Source of the DNA: Elusimicrobiota bacterium | GTDB taxonomy: Bacteria > Elusimicrobiota > Elusimicrobia > UBA1565 | Length of the DNA stretch: 64,000 nucleotides | Assembly (NCBI GenBank): GCA_041660925.1 | Contig: JBAZVI010000011.1 | Location: 1 to 64,000 of the forward strand | Direction of reading: 5' to 3' | Shown here: one piece after another, positions 47,184-55,182 of the stretch | Position numbering within the stretch: position 1 is the first letter of the stretch | Layout of the letters: every line of letters starts with the position of its first letter | The notes under the pieces: generated by a model | Told to the model about the DNA's origin: nothing | The model's database searches: none | Seen by the model: only the letters and a program-made list of their open reading frames with translations | Made by a program: the position numbers and the translations under genes

Positions 47184-47993
47184 TCAATACATCCCGAGAA
47201 AGCGCTCGAGTCCCCGCAGACGCTGGCCGCCGATCTTGCCCTTGGCGAAGGCGCGGACCTTCGCGAACCCCCGGCGCGCCCAGTCGGAATGCGGGCTCAG
47301 CAGGTAGAGCCCCGCAAGAACGGTGATCATGCCCGGTCCGGGACCGACGACCATGACGGCGCCGGCGACGAGCAGCGTGTAGCCGAGCGCGAGGCCCCAG
47401 GGGCTCGCGCGCAGGCGCTTGAGGAGAGAGGGACGCGCCGGGTCCGGCCGCGCGGGGAGATGGAGCCGTACGAAGCGGATCGCGGCGCCCGGCGACTTCG
47501 CCGCGGCGCGAGCGAGGGCCGTGCGCCAGATCGCCGCATGTCCGGGTCCGACCTCGACCGCCGCCGCGGCCTTCGCTTCGCCGACGGCCCCGTCGAAGAC
47601 GAGACGGGGGAGCGTCCGCGCCGTCCTGAGCTCGGCGAAGCGGCCGACGGGCCTCCGCCTTTCCGGCTCGACGCCCGGCTCGCTCCCGGGGGTCTCGAGC
47701 TTCAGGCCGACGGCGGCCGCGGGGAGCACTAGCGCCCGGGAAGCGGGGTGCAGGCTCGCCGCCGATGGGACCGGAGCGGCGAGGACCGTCGCGGATGGGA
47801 CGAACGCGGACGCGACGACGGGAAGCGTCGGGCGCATGAGTCCGCTCTCGAAGCGGACGATCGTCGGAGGCACGGGTACGCCGGCGGACGGGACGACCGC
47901 GGAGACCGGCGAGACGACGCGGACCGCCTGGGCGGCGGCGGGAAGCGGCGCGCAGAGCGCCAGAAACAGAACGGTCCGGAGTCGGCGGATCAT
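47184..47993 (-). CDS. Exported protein with C-terminal PGPGW-like membrane segment
   Basis: 269 residues. A signal peptide (about 1-22) and a long Ala/Val/Pro-rich low-complexity part (23-100), then a basic region and a C-terminal membrane hairpin with VVGPGPGMITVLAGLYLLSP, which resembles PGPGW transmembrane proteins. The long A/V/P stretch after the signal peptide also occurs in the subtilase gene at 53118 and looks lineage-specific. Function unknown. Confidence 0.6.
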   Translation of the reverse strand: MIRRLRTVLFLALCAPLPAAAQAVRVVSPVSAVVPSAGVPVPPTIVRFESGLMRPTLPVVASAFVPSATVLAAPVPSAASLHPASRALVLPAAAVGLKLETPGSEPGVEPERRRPVGRFAELRTARTLPRLVFDGAVGEAKAAAAVEVGPGHAAIWRTALARAAAKSPGAAIRFVRLHLPARPDPARPSLLKRLRASPWGLALGYTLLVAGAVMVVGPGPGMITVLAGLYLLSPHSDWARRGFAKVRAFAKGKIGGQRLRGLERFLGMY

Positions 47994-48109
47994 CTTGTTT
48001 GATGGTAGCAGGTGGGAGACCGCGGCGCCTGAGCCGACGAGGTCCCCGCGCAGGAGCTTCGGGCCTATACGGACCGGTTATCTAACGGGCGCGATTCGAG
48101 CGCTCGGGG

Positions 48110-48240
48110 AAGTGCCAAGAATCAGACAACGGAAGTTCTCCCCCACCCTGCCCTCCCCCGAGTGGGCTTTCGGCGCCGGAATTGCACTACGAAAGTTCGC
48201 CCCCACCCTACCCTCCCCGTGGGGGAGGGAATGAGGAAAA
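48110..48240. repeat. REP-like repeat cluster 8
   Basis: Two units, ACGGAAGTTCTCCCCCACCCTG and ACGAAAGTTCGCCCCCACCC, joined by TTTCGGCGCCGGAATTGC, ending in CCCTCCCCGTGGGGGAGGG. Closest to cluster 6. It lies between divergently oriented minus-strand genes' ends; the rest of 47994-48109 holds no gene. Confidence 0.65.
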
Positions 48241-48247
48241 ACGTCCC

Positions 48248-49267
48248 TTAATGACGGTGATGCACGTCGGGCCAGTGGGTGTGCGTGTGCGTCATCGGCG
48301 CGTGCTCGTGGACGTGCTCGTGCCCCTCGAGCTCGTCCCCCTCGTGGCGGTGTCCGGCGTGATGCTCGTCATGGGAATGAGGATGCCTGTGCCTCTGCGG
48401 CGCGTGCGAGTGAGGGTGCTCGTGGCGCTCGCCGTGAAGGACGAGGACGCCGGCGGCCATGAGCAGGGCTCCGGCGGCCTGGGGCCCGGTCGGGTTCTCT
48501 CCGAGCAGGAGCGCGCTCGCGAACATCCCGATGAACGGGCCCGCCGCGAAGTAGGCGCCGGCGCGGGCCGCCCCGAGGGCCCGCAGGGCGCCGATGAGCA
48601 GGACGAGGCTCAGCCCGTAGCCGAGCGCGCCGACCAGGAGCGTCCACCCCGCCGCGCCCGCTGAAGGGAAGCGGGACGCGAAGAGGAGCGCCAGCAGCAG
48701 GTTGAAGACGCCGGCCGCCAGACCTTTGACAAAGGCGAGCAGGGAGGGAGGGACCTCCTCGAGCTCGCGGGTGAGGTTGTTGTCCAGGCCCCAGCAGACG
48801 CAGGCGCCCGCCGCCAGGAAGGCGGCTGAAGAGAACCCGGCGGAGGTCCCCGGCGTCCAGCCCGTGAGCGCGCCGCCGACGCAGAGCAGCGCGAGCGCTC
48901 CCCAGATGCGGCCGGCGACATGCTCGCGGAAAAAGATCCGCGCGAGCAGCGCGGTCGCGACGCACTCGAGATTGAGCATCGCGGAGACCTCGAACGCTCC
49001 TCCCCGCCGCAGGGCCGCGAGGAGCAGGGCCGGCGCGAGCGCTCCGCCGAAGAGCACGGTCCCCAGAAGGAACATGCGGGCCCGCGCGCGCAGGAGGACG
49101 AGGCTCCGCAGGTCCCGCAGAGCGAAGGGAAGCAGGCCGAGACCGGAGCCGAGGTAGAGCAGACCGGCGAGCGCGAGGGCGGAGGCTCCCCCGGCGATGG
49201 GCTTCAGGAGCGCCGGGGTGACCCCGAAGAGGGCGGCCGCGAGAAGGGCGACGAGAGGGCCGCTCAC
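48248..49267 (-). CDS. EamA/DMT-family transporter with His-rich tail
   Basis: 339 residues. GTG start overlapping the ygiQ stop as GTGA. About ten membrane helices in two EamA halves (residues 1-280), with LFGVTPALLKPIAGG and ACVCWGLDNNLTREL motifs. The last ~60 residues are full of His (HEHPHSHAPQRHRHPHSHDE and more), a likely divalent-metal-binding tail such as for Ni, Co or Zn. Substrate not known; metal export or metal-dependent regulation is an inference. Confidence 0.85.
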   Translation of the reverse strand: MSGPLVALLAAALFGVTPALLKPIAGGASALALAGLLYLGSGLGLLPFALRDLRSLVLLRARARMFLLGTVLFGGALAPALLLAALRRGGAFEVSAMLNLECVATALLARIFFREHVAGRIWGALALLCVGGALTGWTPGTSAGFSSAAFLAAGACVCWGLDNNLTRELEEVPPSLLAFVKGLAAGVFNLLLALLFASRFPSAGAAGWTLLVGALGYGLSLVLLIGALRALGAARAGAYFAAGPFIGMFASALLLGENPTGPQAAGALLMAAGVLVLHGERHEHPHSHAPQRHRHPHSHDEHHAGHRHEGDELEGHEHVHEHAPMTHTHTHWPDVHHRH

Positions 49268-51033
49268 TCGACCTTTCCCCAATCGCCGACGAGGATGGCG
49301 TGCTGGCGCAGGCGCTGGGCGTCGGTCCGCGCCACCGGGATGGGGTTCCCGGCAGGATCGGTCCCGCCGAAGAACATCGCGGCCGCGACGGTGCCGGGGG
49401 TCGGGACGAAGCACTGCACCTGACGCGGCTTCCAGCCGCGCCGCTTGAGCCAGCGCGCGAGCGCGTGCATGTCGGCCTCGGTGCAGCCGGGGAATGCGCT
49501 CATGAGGTAGGGGACGACGAACTGTTCCTTGCCGGCCGCCTTCGACTCCCGCTCGAAGACCGTGAGGAACTCCTCGAAGGCCTTGAAGGACGGCTTGCGC
49601 ATGAGCTCGAGCACGCGCTCGCAGGCGTGCTCGGGCGCGAGCTTGAGCTGGCCGCCGGTGAACTCCGCGGCGAGCGCGCGCTGATAGGCCGGGCTGCGTG
49701 CGGCCAGGTCGTGGCGCACGCCGCTGGCGACCCGCACGTGCTGGACCCCGGGCAGGCGCTTGAGCGCGCGCAGCAGCTCGACGAGCCCCTCCTGATCGTC
49801 CTGGAAGTGCGGGCAGAGCGCGGGGGTCAGACAGCTCTCCCGGCGGCACTTCGCCGGATCGGCCGCACAGCGCGCGCCCCACATGTTGGCGCTGGGTCCG
49901 CCCACGTCGCTGACCGAGCCGTCGAAGCCTGCGCTCTTGGAAAGCGCGCGGACCTCCCCCTCGATGGAGGCCTGGCTGCGCGAGGCGATGCGCCGCCCCT
50001 GGTGCAGGGCGAGCGCGCAGAAGGAGCAGCCGCCCGCGCAGCCGCGATGGGAGACGACGCTCCCCCGGATCATCTCGACGGCGGGGATCTCCTCGCGATA
50101 GGAGGGATGCGCGGCGCGCGCGAAGGGCAGACCGTAGAGCGCGTCGAGCTCGGCGGTCGAGAGCGGCTCGGCGACCGGCGTGAAGAGGACGCTGCGCGCG
50201 CCGCCCCTCTGCCGCCCCGGAGCGTCAGCGGGGCGGTGCGAGGGGAGCACGGACGGCGCACCGTGCGCCTGCGCCGCCCAGCGCCCGCCCATCATCTGGC
50301 GCTCGAGCGCGAGCGTCGCGGACATGAGCTTCTTCGGATCGGCGAGGATCTCCTCATACGAGGGAAGCGCCAGGACCTCGGCCCCTGCGGGGATGTCCTC
50401 CGGCTTCCCGACGAAGGCGACCCCGGGAACCCTGCGCCAATCGTTCTTGTCTCCGCCCGCGTCCAGCCGCCGTGCAAGCTCGAGGACGGCGCGCTCCCCC
50501 ATCCCGCAGACGAGGAGGTCGGCCTTGGCGTCGAGGAGGATGGAGCGGCGCAGGGCGTCGCTCCAGAAGTCGTAGTGCGCGGCGCGACGCAGGGACGCCT
50601 CGACTCCACCCAGAACCACGGGCAGACCCGGGAAGACGCGCTTGAGCAGACCCGCGTAGACGATGCTCGCGCGGTTGGGCCTCGCGCCCGCCTTGCCGCC
50701 CGGCGTATAGGCGTCGTCGGAGCGCTTCTTGCGGAAGGCCGTGTAGTGGGCGAGCAGGGAGTCGAGGGCTCCCGCGCCGGCGCCGGCGAAGAGACGCGGC
50801 CGCCCCATGCGCTCGACGTCGTCGACGCGGTCCCAACGCGGTTGGGCGACGACGCCGACCCGGAAACCGTGCGCGCAAAGCCAGCGGCCCAGCAGCGCCG
50901 TCCCGAAGGAGGGGTGATCGACGTAGGCGTCGCCGCTGACGAGCAGGACGTCGAGCTCCTTCCAGCCGAGGAGCTCCATCTCCTCGCGGGTCATGGGGAG
51001 GAACGGCGGCTGAGGCACGGCGCCGGAAGCCAT
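49264..51033 (-). CDS. ygiQ: YgiQ-family radical SAM protein
   Basis: 589 residues. N-terminal UPF0313 region with VSGDAYVDHPSFGTALLGRW, then the radical SAM motif in HRGCAGGCSFCALALHQGR, and a C-terminal part ending in PRQVQCFVPTPGTVAAAMFF. YgiQ proteins bind a B12-like or SAM cofactor; their role is unknown. Followed by the transporter gene with a GTGA overlap. Confidence 0.93.
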   Translation of the reverse strand: MASGAVPQPPFLPMTREEMELLGWKELDVLLVSGDAYVDHPSFGTALLGRWLCAHGFRVGVVAQPRWDRVDDVERMGRPRLFAGAGAGALDSLLAHYTAFRKKRSDDAYTPGGKAGARPNRASIVYAGLLKRVFPGLPVVLGGVEASLRRAAHYDFWSDALRRSILLDAKADLLVCGMGERAVLELARRLDAGGDKNDWRRVPGVAFVGKPEDIPAGAEVLALPSYEEILADPKKLMSATLALERQMMGGRWAAQAHGAPSVLPSHRPADAPGRQRGGARSVLFTPVAEPLSTAELDALYGLPFARAAHPSYREEIPAVEMIRGSVVSHRGCAGGCSFCALALHQGRRIASRSQASIEGEVRALSKSAGFDGSVSDVGGPSANMWGARCAADPAKCRRESCLTPALCPHFQDDQEGLVELLRALKRLPGVQHVRVASGVRHDLAARSPAYQRALAAEFTGGQLKLAPEHACERVLELMRKPSFKAFEEFLTVFERESKAAGKEQFVVPYLMSAFPGCTEADMHALARWLKRRGWKPRQVQCFVPTPGTVAAAMFFGGTDPAGNPIPVARTDAQRLRQHAILVGDWGKVE

Positions 51034-51135
51034 TCCTAAAGTCTAGCATGGAGGAATGCCGGCCGCGTCGGCACAAAGCCCGCCGTTTCTGCTATATTCA
51101 CGGGGACGTGAGGCGCATCTTTTCGGAGGTTCACA

Positions 51136-51396
51136 ATGGAGAATAAGAAGACTGAGGAGTGCTGCGGCGGCGAAGAGAAGGACTCCTGCTGCTCCGGCGG
51201 CGGCTGCGCGGTGAAGCTCATCGCGGCGCTCGTGCTGCTTCTGCTCGGCGGCGTGGTCGGCTATCTCGTCGGCAACTGCCACAAGGGCTGCAAGATGGGG
51301 ATGGGCGGGCCGATGATGGGCGGACCCATGCTGGGCGGGCCCGGGCCGGAAAAGGGCCCCGGCATGCCGACGGGCCAGCTCCCCCCGAAGAAGTAA
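51136..51396 (+). CDS. Small Cys-rich membrane protein
   Basis: 86 residues. N-terminal cytoplasmic part with clustered Cys (EECCGGEEKDSCCSGGGC), one membrane helix (about 26-46), then CHKGC and a Gly/Met/Pro-rich tail (MGMGGPMMGGPMLGGPG). The cysteine and methionine clusters suggest soft-metal (Cu or similar) binding; this is inference. TATATT and CGGAGG precede the ATG. Confidence 0.6.
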   Translation: MENKKTEECCGGEEKDSCCSGGGCAVKLIAALVLLLLGGVVGYLVGNCHKGCKMGMGGPMMGGPMLGGPGPEKGPGMPTGQLPPKK

Positions 51397-51409
51397 GCGG
51401 GCGGCCGCA

Positions 51410-51443
51410 CCGGAAGGCGCCCGCTCCGTCGGGCGCCTTCCGG
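51410..51443. terminator. Hairpin after the Cys-rich gene
   Basis: A perfect 14-bp GC-rich stem (51410-51423 with 51430-51443), beginning 13 bases after the stop. No U-tract follows. Confidence 0.55.
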
Positions 51444-51629
51444 AGTAGGACTTTCGCCAAGGGAAGCTGGGACCAAGCCGGGCCGGATGGGGAAAATCGG
51501 CGCAGGTCCATTGCCGGAGTCCCCGGGACCGCAAGCCCCACGCACGGGGCCTTTTCATTTGTTATCTTAAGACCATCGCACCGATCTAGGAGCCCCCTAC
51601 CACCACCTCCGGGGGGCTCTTCTTTTTTA
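51444..51629 (+). ncRNA. Candidate small RNA region with two terminator-like hairpins
   Basis: The stretch holds no gene. It ends in an intrinsic terminator (stem 51590-51597 with 51612-51619, then TTCTTTTTTAG). A weaker one (GCCCC/GGGGC, 51535-51550, then CTTTTC) lies upstream. Between the hairpins and the Cys-rich gene is about 90 nt of potentially folded sequence with GGGACC/GGTCCC-type pairing. It may be an sRNA or a riboregulatory leader. Confidence 0.3.
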
Positions 51630-51706
51630 GGGTGAAGCCGGAAGGGGACCGCGGGGTCGTTTTCGGCTTTTTTGTAGTACAATCCCGACGAGAGCAGGAG
51701 GGAACC

Positions 51707-52246
51707 ATGGCGGAGTCGCCCGAATTCAAGCCGCTCGCGATGGTCGGGACCATCCCGACCTCCGAGACCTCGGAGCTGCGGTACTACATCGACGAGTACA
51801 ACGGCTATCCCTACGCTTCCATCCGCACCTTCGTCAACCGCGACAACTACGCGGGGCCCACGAAGGCCGGCATCACGATGAACCCGGCGGTGCTCGAGAA
51901 GGTGCTCGAGACGCTGGGGAAGCTCCCCGACGAGCCCCAGGCCACCGAGGACGTCGAGCTCGCGCGCATCCCGCGCCGGCTCGGTCTCGAGCTGGTCGTG
52001 CGCATCACGATCTACCGCGACTCGACGGGCGTGGACCTGCGCGAATGGGTGGACGACGGCACCTACAAGGGCTGGTCGAAGCGCGGGGTGCGCATCGCCT
52101 ACGGCGACCTCAAGAAGTCGATCGTCTTCCTGAAGGAGATGCTCGGCCTGCTCAAGGAACGGACGAAGACCGCCGCGCCGGCGGGCGAGAAGAAGCCGCG
52201 CGCTCGGAAAGCCAGCGGAGGAGCTCCTCCACCAAAGGACGGTTGA
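51707..52246 (+). CDS. PC4/YdbC-like ssDNA-binding protein with two domains
   Basis: 179 residues. Two copies of a PC4-type fold appear: SELRYYIDEYNGYPYASIRT with GPTKAGITM (about 18-60), and RLGLELVVRITIYRDSTGVD with GWSKRGVRIAY (about 85-140). PC4-like proteins bind single-stranded DNA and affect transcription or repair. The Lys/Ala/Pro tail is disordered. An extended -10 (TAGTACAAT, 51675-51683) and AGGAGGGA precede the ATG. Its 3' end overlaps the convergent hydrolase gene by 95 bp. Confidence 0.7.
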   Translation: MAESPEFKPLAMVGTIPTSETSELRYYIDEYNGYPYASIRTFVNRDNYAGPTKAGITMNPAVLEKVLETLGKLPDEPQATEDVELARIPRRLGLELVVRITIYRDSTGVDLREWVDDGTYKGWSKRGVRIAYGDLKKSIVFLKEMLGLLKERTKTAAPAGEKKPRARKASGGAPPPKDG

Positions 52247-52922
52247 CCTCTCCGGAGAGCAGACCCGCGCCGTGCCCCGAGCCGCCCGCGACGAACCGGG
52301 CGGCTCGCGGCTTTCCCCCGTCGCCCGCCGCCAGCGTCCGGCAGCTCCCCATCGCGTAAGCGTCTTCGGGGGCCGCGGCGACGAAGAGCGGGCGCTCGAA
52401 GCGGCGGTAGGCCTCCTCGACGCGCACGCCGCGGTAGTCGAGCCCCGGGGAGAGCAGCACGGCGAAAGGGGTCCCCGGATGGCGCGCGGCCGCGAGCAGC
52501 GCGTGGTTGGCGCCGATGCTCGCCCCCATGAAGGCGACCCTCGCCTCGGGCACCCCCCGTCCTTTCAGCCAGAGGAGCGCGGCATCCAGGTCGGCGCCCA
52601 GCGCCCGCCAATCGGCTTCGGAGCGGAAGGCCTCGCTGCGCGGACCGCCCGAGCCGCCGTGCCCGCGGGCGTCCACCTGCAGGGCGCCGAAGCCCTTCTT
52701 CGCGAGTTCCCCCACGAACGGGTCCCACTCGCGCCGGCTCGCCCCCACCCCGTGGAGAAGCACGAGGACGGGCTTCCCCCCCCGCGCCGGCAGGTAGTCC
52801 GCTTCGATGCGCAGCCCGTCGCCCGTCTGAAAGCTCACCCCTCGTGACGAGGGGACGGACTCCGTCTTCGCGGGGCCCGCCGCGAACGCCGCCGCCGCCA
52901 GGAGCGTCCATAAAGTGTTCAT
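52152..52922 (-). CDS. Exported alpha/beta hydrolase
   Basis: 256 residues. ATG 52922 starts a signal peptide (MNTLWTLLAAAAFAAGPA). Hydrolase elements in order: oxyanion motif LLHGVGASRREWD, nucleophile Ser in MGASIGANHA, Asp in VAAAPEDAYA, and His in GGSGHGAG. Substrate unknown; it resembles acyl-peptidase or esterase types. The C-terminal 30 residues overlap the PC4-like gene tail on the opposite strand. Confidence 0.75.
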   Translation of the reverse strand: MNTLWTLLAAAAFAAGPAKTESVPSSRGVSFQTGDGLRIEADYLPARGGKPVLVLLHGVGASRREWDPFVGELAKKGFGALQVDARGHGGSGGPRSEAFRSEADWRALGADLDAALLWLKGRGVPEARVAFMGASIGANHALLAAARHPGTPFAVLLSPGLDYRGVRVEEAYRRFERPLFVAAAPEDAYAMGSCRTLAAGDGGKPRAARFVAGGSGHGAGLLSGEVNRPLVEELLRWLSERAASSRPPARRSSSVP

Positions 52923-53031
52923 CCCTGGATTATACCCGGAGAACCCCTCCCCCGACATCTTAGGCCTCTCGGGGGCGCAGCTCGCTGCGCGGGGTCCCAG
53001 ACGGAGTGGGCACAATGCCGTCCGGGGTCCC

Positions 53032-53075
53032 GGGTCCTTGGACTCTCAGGGGCCGGAGGGGTCCCGCGGTATGAT
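53032..53075 (+). promoter_or_regulatory. Promoter region of the subtilase gene
   Basis: A GGGTCC-TT-GGACTC near-palindrome (53032-53045) lies 24 bases before a TATGAT box (53070-53075). The palindrome matches those at 16902 and 29311. The leader to ATG 53118 is about 36 bases and contains GAGGTACC as a possible ribosome-binding site. Confidence 0.4.
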
Positions 53076-53117
53076 GCTCGCAGGGAAGGCAAGGATCTTC
53101 CCGCGAGGTACCATCGA

Positions 53118-55112
53118 ATGAAACGTCTCCTCTCCACGGCAGTCGCCTCCGCGCTTCTGCTCCTGTCGTTCTCACCCTGCACCCCCGTCGTCGCGCAGGT
53201 CGTCGTCGGCGCGTCGGCGCACTCGGCCCCGGTCGCGCCGGTCATGCCGGTCGCGGGTCTCAACGCCGGCGCGCTCGCCGGCACGCTGAACCTCGGCGCC
53301 TCCGCCCTCAACGGGAACCTCGCACCGCTGCTCCAGAACGGCCTGCGCGCCCTTCCCGTCGTGGCCGCGAAGGTCCAGGCGGCCGCGCCCGCCGCCGCTC
53401 AGACCGCCGCTTCGCAGGGCGGCGTCGCGACGCAGGCGCTGCAGACCCCCGACGGACGGCCGACGCCCTTCGCGTCGACGATGCAGGCGCTCGGCGAGAA
53501 GACCCCCGAGTTCAAGGACATGCCGGCCGGCGCTCAGAAGGACGAGGCGGGCCGCGACTTCTCGGCCCGCATCGGCGAAGGCGCTCCCGCGGCCGTCGCC
53601 GCGAACGATCCCGTCGCCCCGGAGGTCGAGCTCCTCGTCTCGGCCGCCGACGGCTCGGGCCGCCAGCTGACCCAGGACATCTATCCGGAATACCTCTCGC
53701 AGACCTCCAACCTCAAGGCCGTCGAGACCGCGCTGCAGAAGCAGCTGCTGGCCTTCGGCATCACGCGCTCGCTCCTCTCGGTCCACGGAGCGACGGCGCT
53801 CGGCACCGTCGCCTCCATCAACACCACGGTGCTCCGCGTGCCCGGCAAGGACGCGGACTCCCTCAGAGACGCCCTCAAGGCCCTCGGCCTCGAGGTGCAG
53901 GTCGGCCGCACGTTCGCCCTCCCGAAGCCGATGGAGGCGGAGCCCGCCGCGAAGACCATCGGCCTCAAGGAGATGAACGCGGTCATCGGCGCCGACAAGC
54001 TCCAGGCCGAGCTCAAGAAGGTGCTCGGCGAGCCGGCCGCACCGGCCCCGGAAGCGGGTAAGGCGTCCTTCCTCCAGCGCGCGGCGACCTGGCTGAAGTC
54101 GAAGCTGCTGGGCACGGCCGTCGAGAACCCGGTCCTGCCCTTCGCCCTGCTCGACAGCTGGTCCTTCGTCGACCATCCCTTCATGAAGGGACACTACCTG
54201 AAGAGCGTAGCCAACGACAACGACGGCGAGGCGCACGGCACGCACACCGGCGGAACCATCATCGGCGTCGACATCTACAATTACGCGGGACGCAACTACA
54301 ACATCTTCCCCAACGGGAGCGCCTCGGAAGGGGACATCCTCTTCAAGCTCAACATGGCGCAGAAGGACGGCGCCCTGGCGACCTCGAACTCGTGGGGAGA
54401 CGGCTCCGGCAATCCCGCGGGCGCCATCGAGAAGCTGTTCACGAAACAGGCCTCGGAGGGGATGCACCACAGCATCTCCGCCGGCAACTCCGGCTCCCGC
54501 AAGAACACCATCGGCGGACCGGCGATCGCGTACCACAACGTCGACCTGGTCATCAACGGCAAGGTCATCGGCCAGGTCAAGCGCATCAAGGCGATCGCGG
54601 CCTCGGACTCGGACAAGAAGACCGCGTACTTCTCCTCCCGCGGGAAGGGCAGCCCCACGACGGCCCGCGACCCCCAGTACAAGGACTGGCCCCAGAAGCC
54701 CGATGAATCGGGAGTGGGCGTGAACCTCGTGGCCCCCGTGCCGAGCGGCGCGACGGTCCCCGAGCTCGGCGGGCCCGGCCAGTCGATGTCCGGGACCTCG
54801 ATGAGCAACCCGGGCGTGTTCGGCGGCTTCATGCTCCTGACGCGCGGCATCCTCGTCCTGCTCAAGGACTATCTGCCGGCGCTGCAGGGCGCGGAGCTGA
54901 CGCAGTTCGCGATGGACCTCGCCCGCTACTCCATGACGCAGACGGCGGAGAAGGTCGCCCCGCTCGACGAGGTCGGCGACGGCTTCATCAACGTCTGGAA
55001 CTCGTTCCAGTACGCGGCGAAGCTGCTCAAGGACAACGCGCCGCAGACGCCGACGACGTTCCTGCACGGCGTCGTGCGCCGCGTCCTGGGCTTCGCACCG
55101 CTCGGCCGCTGA
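53118..55112 (+). CDS. Exported subtilisin-like (S8) protease
   Basis: 664 residues. A signal peptide (about 1-27), a long Ala/Val/Pro-rich region, a propeptide-like domain (about 170-300), then the S8 domain. Catalytic His is H373 in AHGTHTGGT and the Ser is S561 in MSGTSMSNPG; the Asp is probably in FALLDSWSF. The oxyanion Asn region reads HSISAGNSGS. No membrane anchor at the C-terminus. A terminator follows. Likely secreted or periplasmic; the A/V/P segment resembles that of the gene at 47184. Confidence 0.88.
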   Translation: MKRLLSTAVASALLLLSFSPCTPVVAQVVVGASAHSAPVAPVMPVAGLNAGALAGTLNLGASALNGNLAPLLQNGLRALPVVAAKVQAAAPAAAQTAASQGGVATQALQTPDGRPTPFASTMQALGEKTPEFKDMPAGAQKDEAGRDFSARIGEGAPAAVAANDPVAPEVELLVSAADGSGRQLTQDIYPEYLSQTSNLKAVETALQKQLLAFGITRSLLSVHGATALGTVASINTTVLRVPGKDADSLRDALKALGLEVQVGRTFALPKPMEAEPAAKTIGLKEMNAVIGADKLQAELKKVLGEPAAPAPEAGKASFLQRAATWLKSKLLGTAVENPVLPFALLDSWSFVDHPFMKGHYLKSVANDNDGEAHGTHTGGTIIGVDIYNYAGRNYNIFPNGSASEGDILFKLNMAQKDGALATSNSWGDGSGNPAGAIEKLFTKQASEGMHHSISAGNSGSRKNTIGGPAIAYHNVDLVINGKVIGQVKRIKAIAASDSDKKTAYFSSRGKGSPTTARDPQYKDWPQKPDESGVGVNLVAPVPSGATVPELGGPGQSMSGTSMSNPGVFGGFMLLTRGILVLLKDYLPALQGAELTQFAMDLARYSMTQTAEKVAPLDEVGDGFINVWNSFQYAAKLLKDNAPQTPTTFLHGVVRRVLGFAPLGR

Positions 55113-55132
55113 GCGACCGTCCGCGAAAGAAG

Positions 55133-55169
55133 CCGCCGGCCGGGTTCACCCGGCCGGCGGTTCTCTTTT
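55133..55169 (+). terminator. Intrinsic terminator after the subtilase gene
   Basis: A 12-bp perfect stem (55133-55144 with 55149-55160), loop TTCA, then TTCTCTTTT. It begins 20 bases after the stop. Confidence 0.85.
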
Positions 55170-55182
55170 GCCCGGCGTCGTA

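Noticed and set aside
51444..51560. Cobalamin or c-di-GMP riboswitch
   Set aside because: A GGGAAGCTGGGACCAAGCC stretch looked B12-box-like at first, but the conserved core that should follow is absent.
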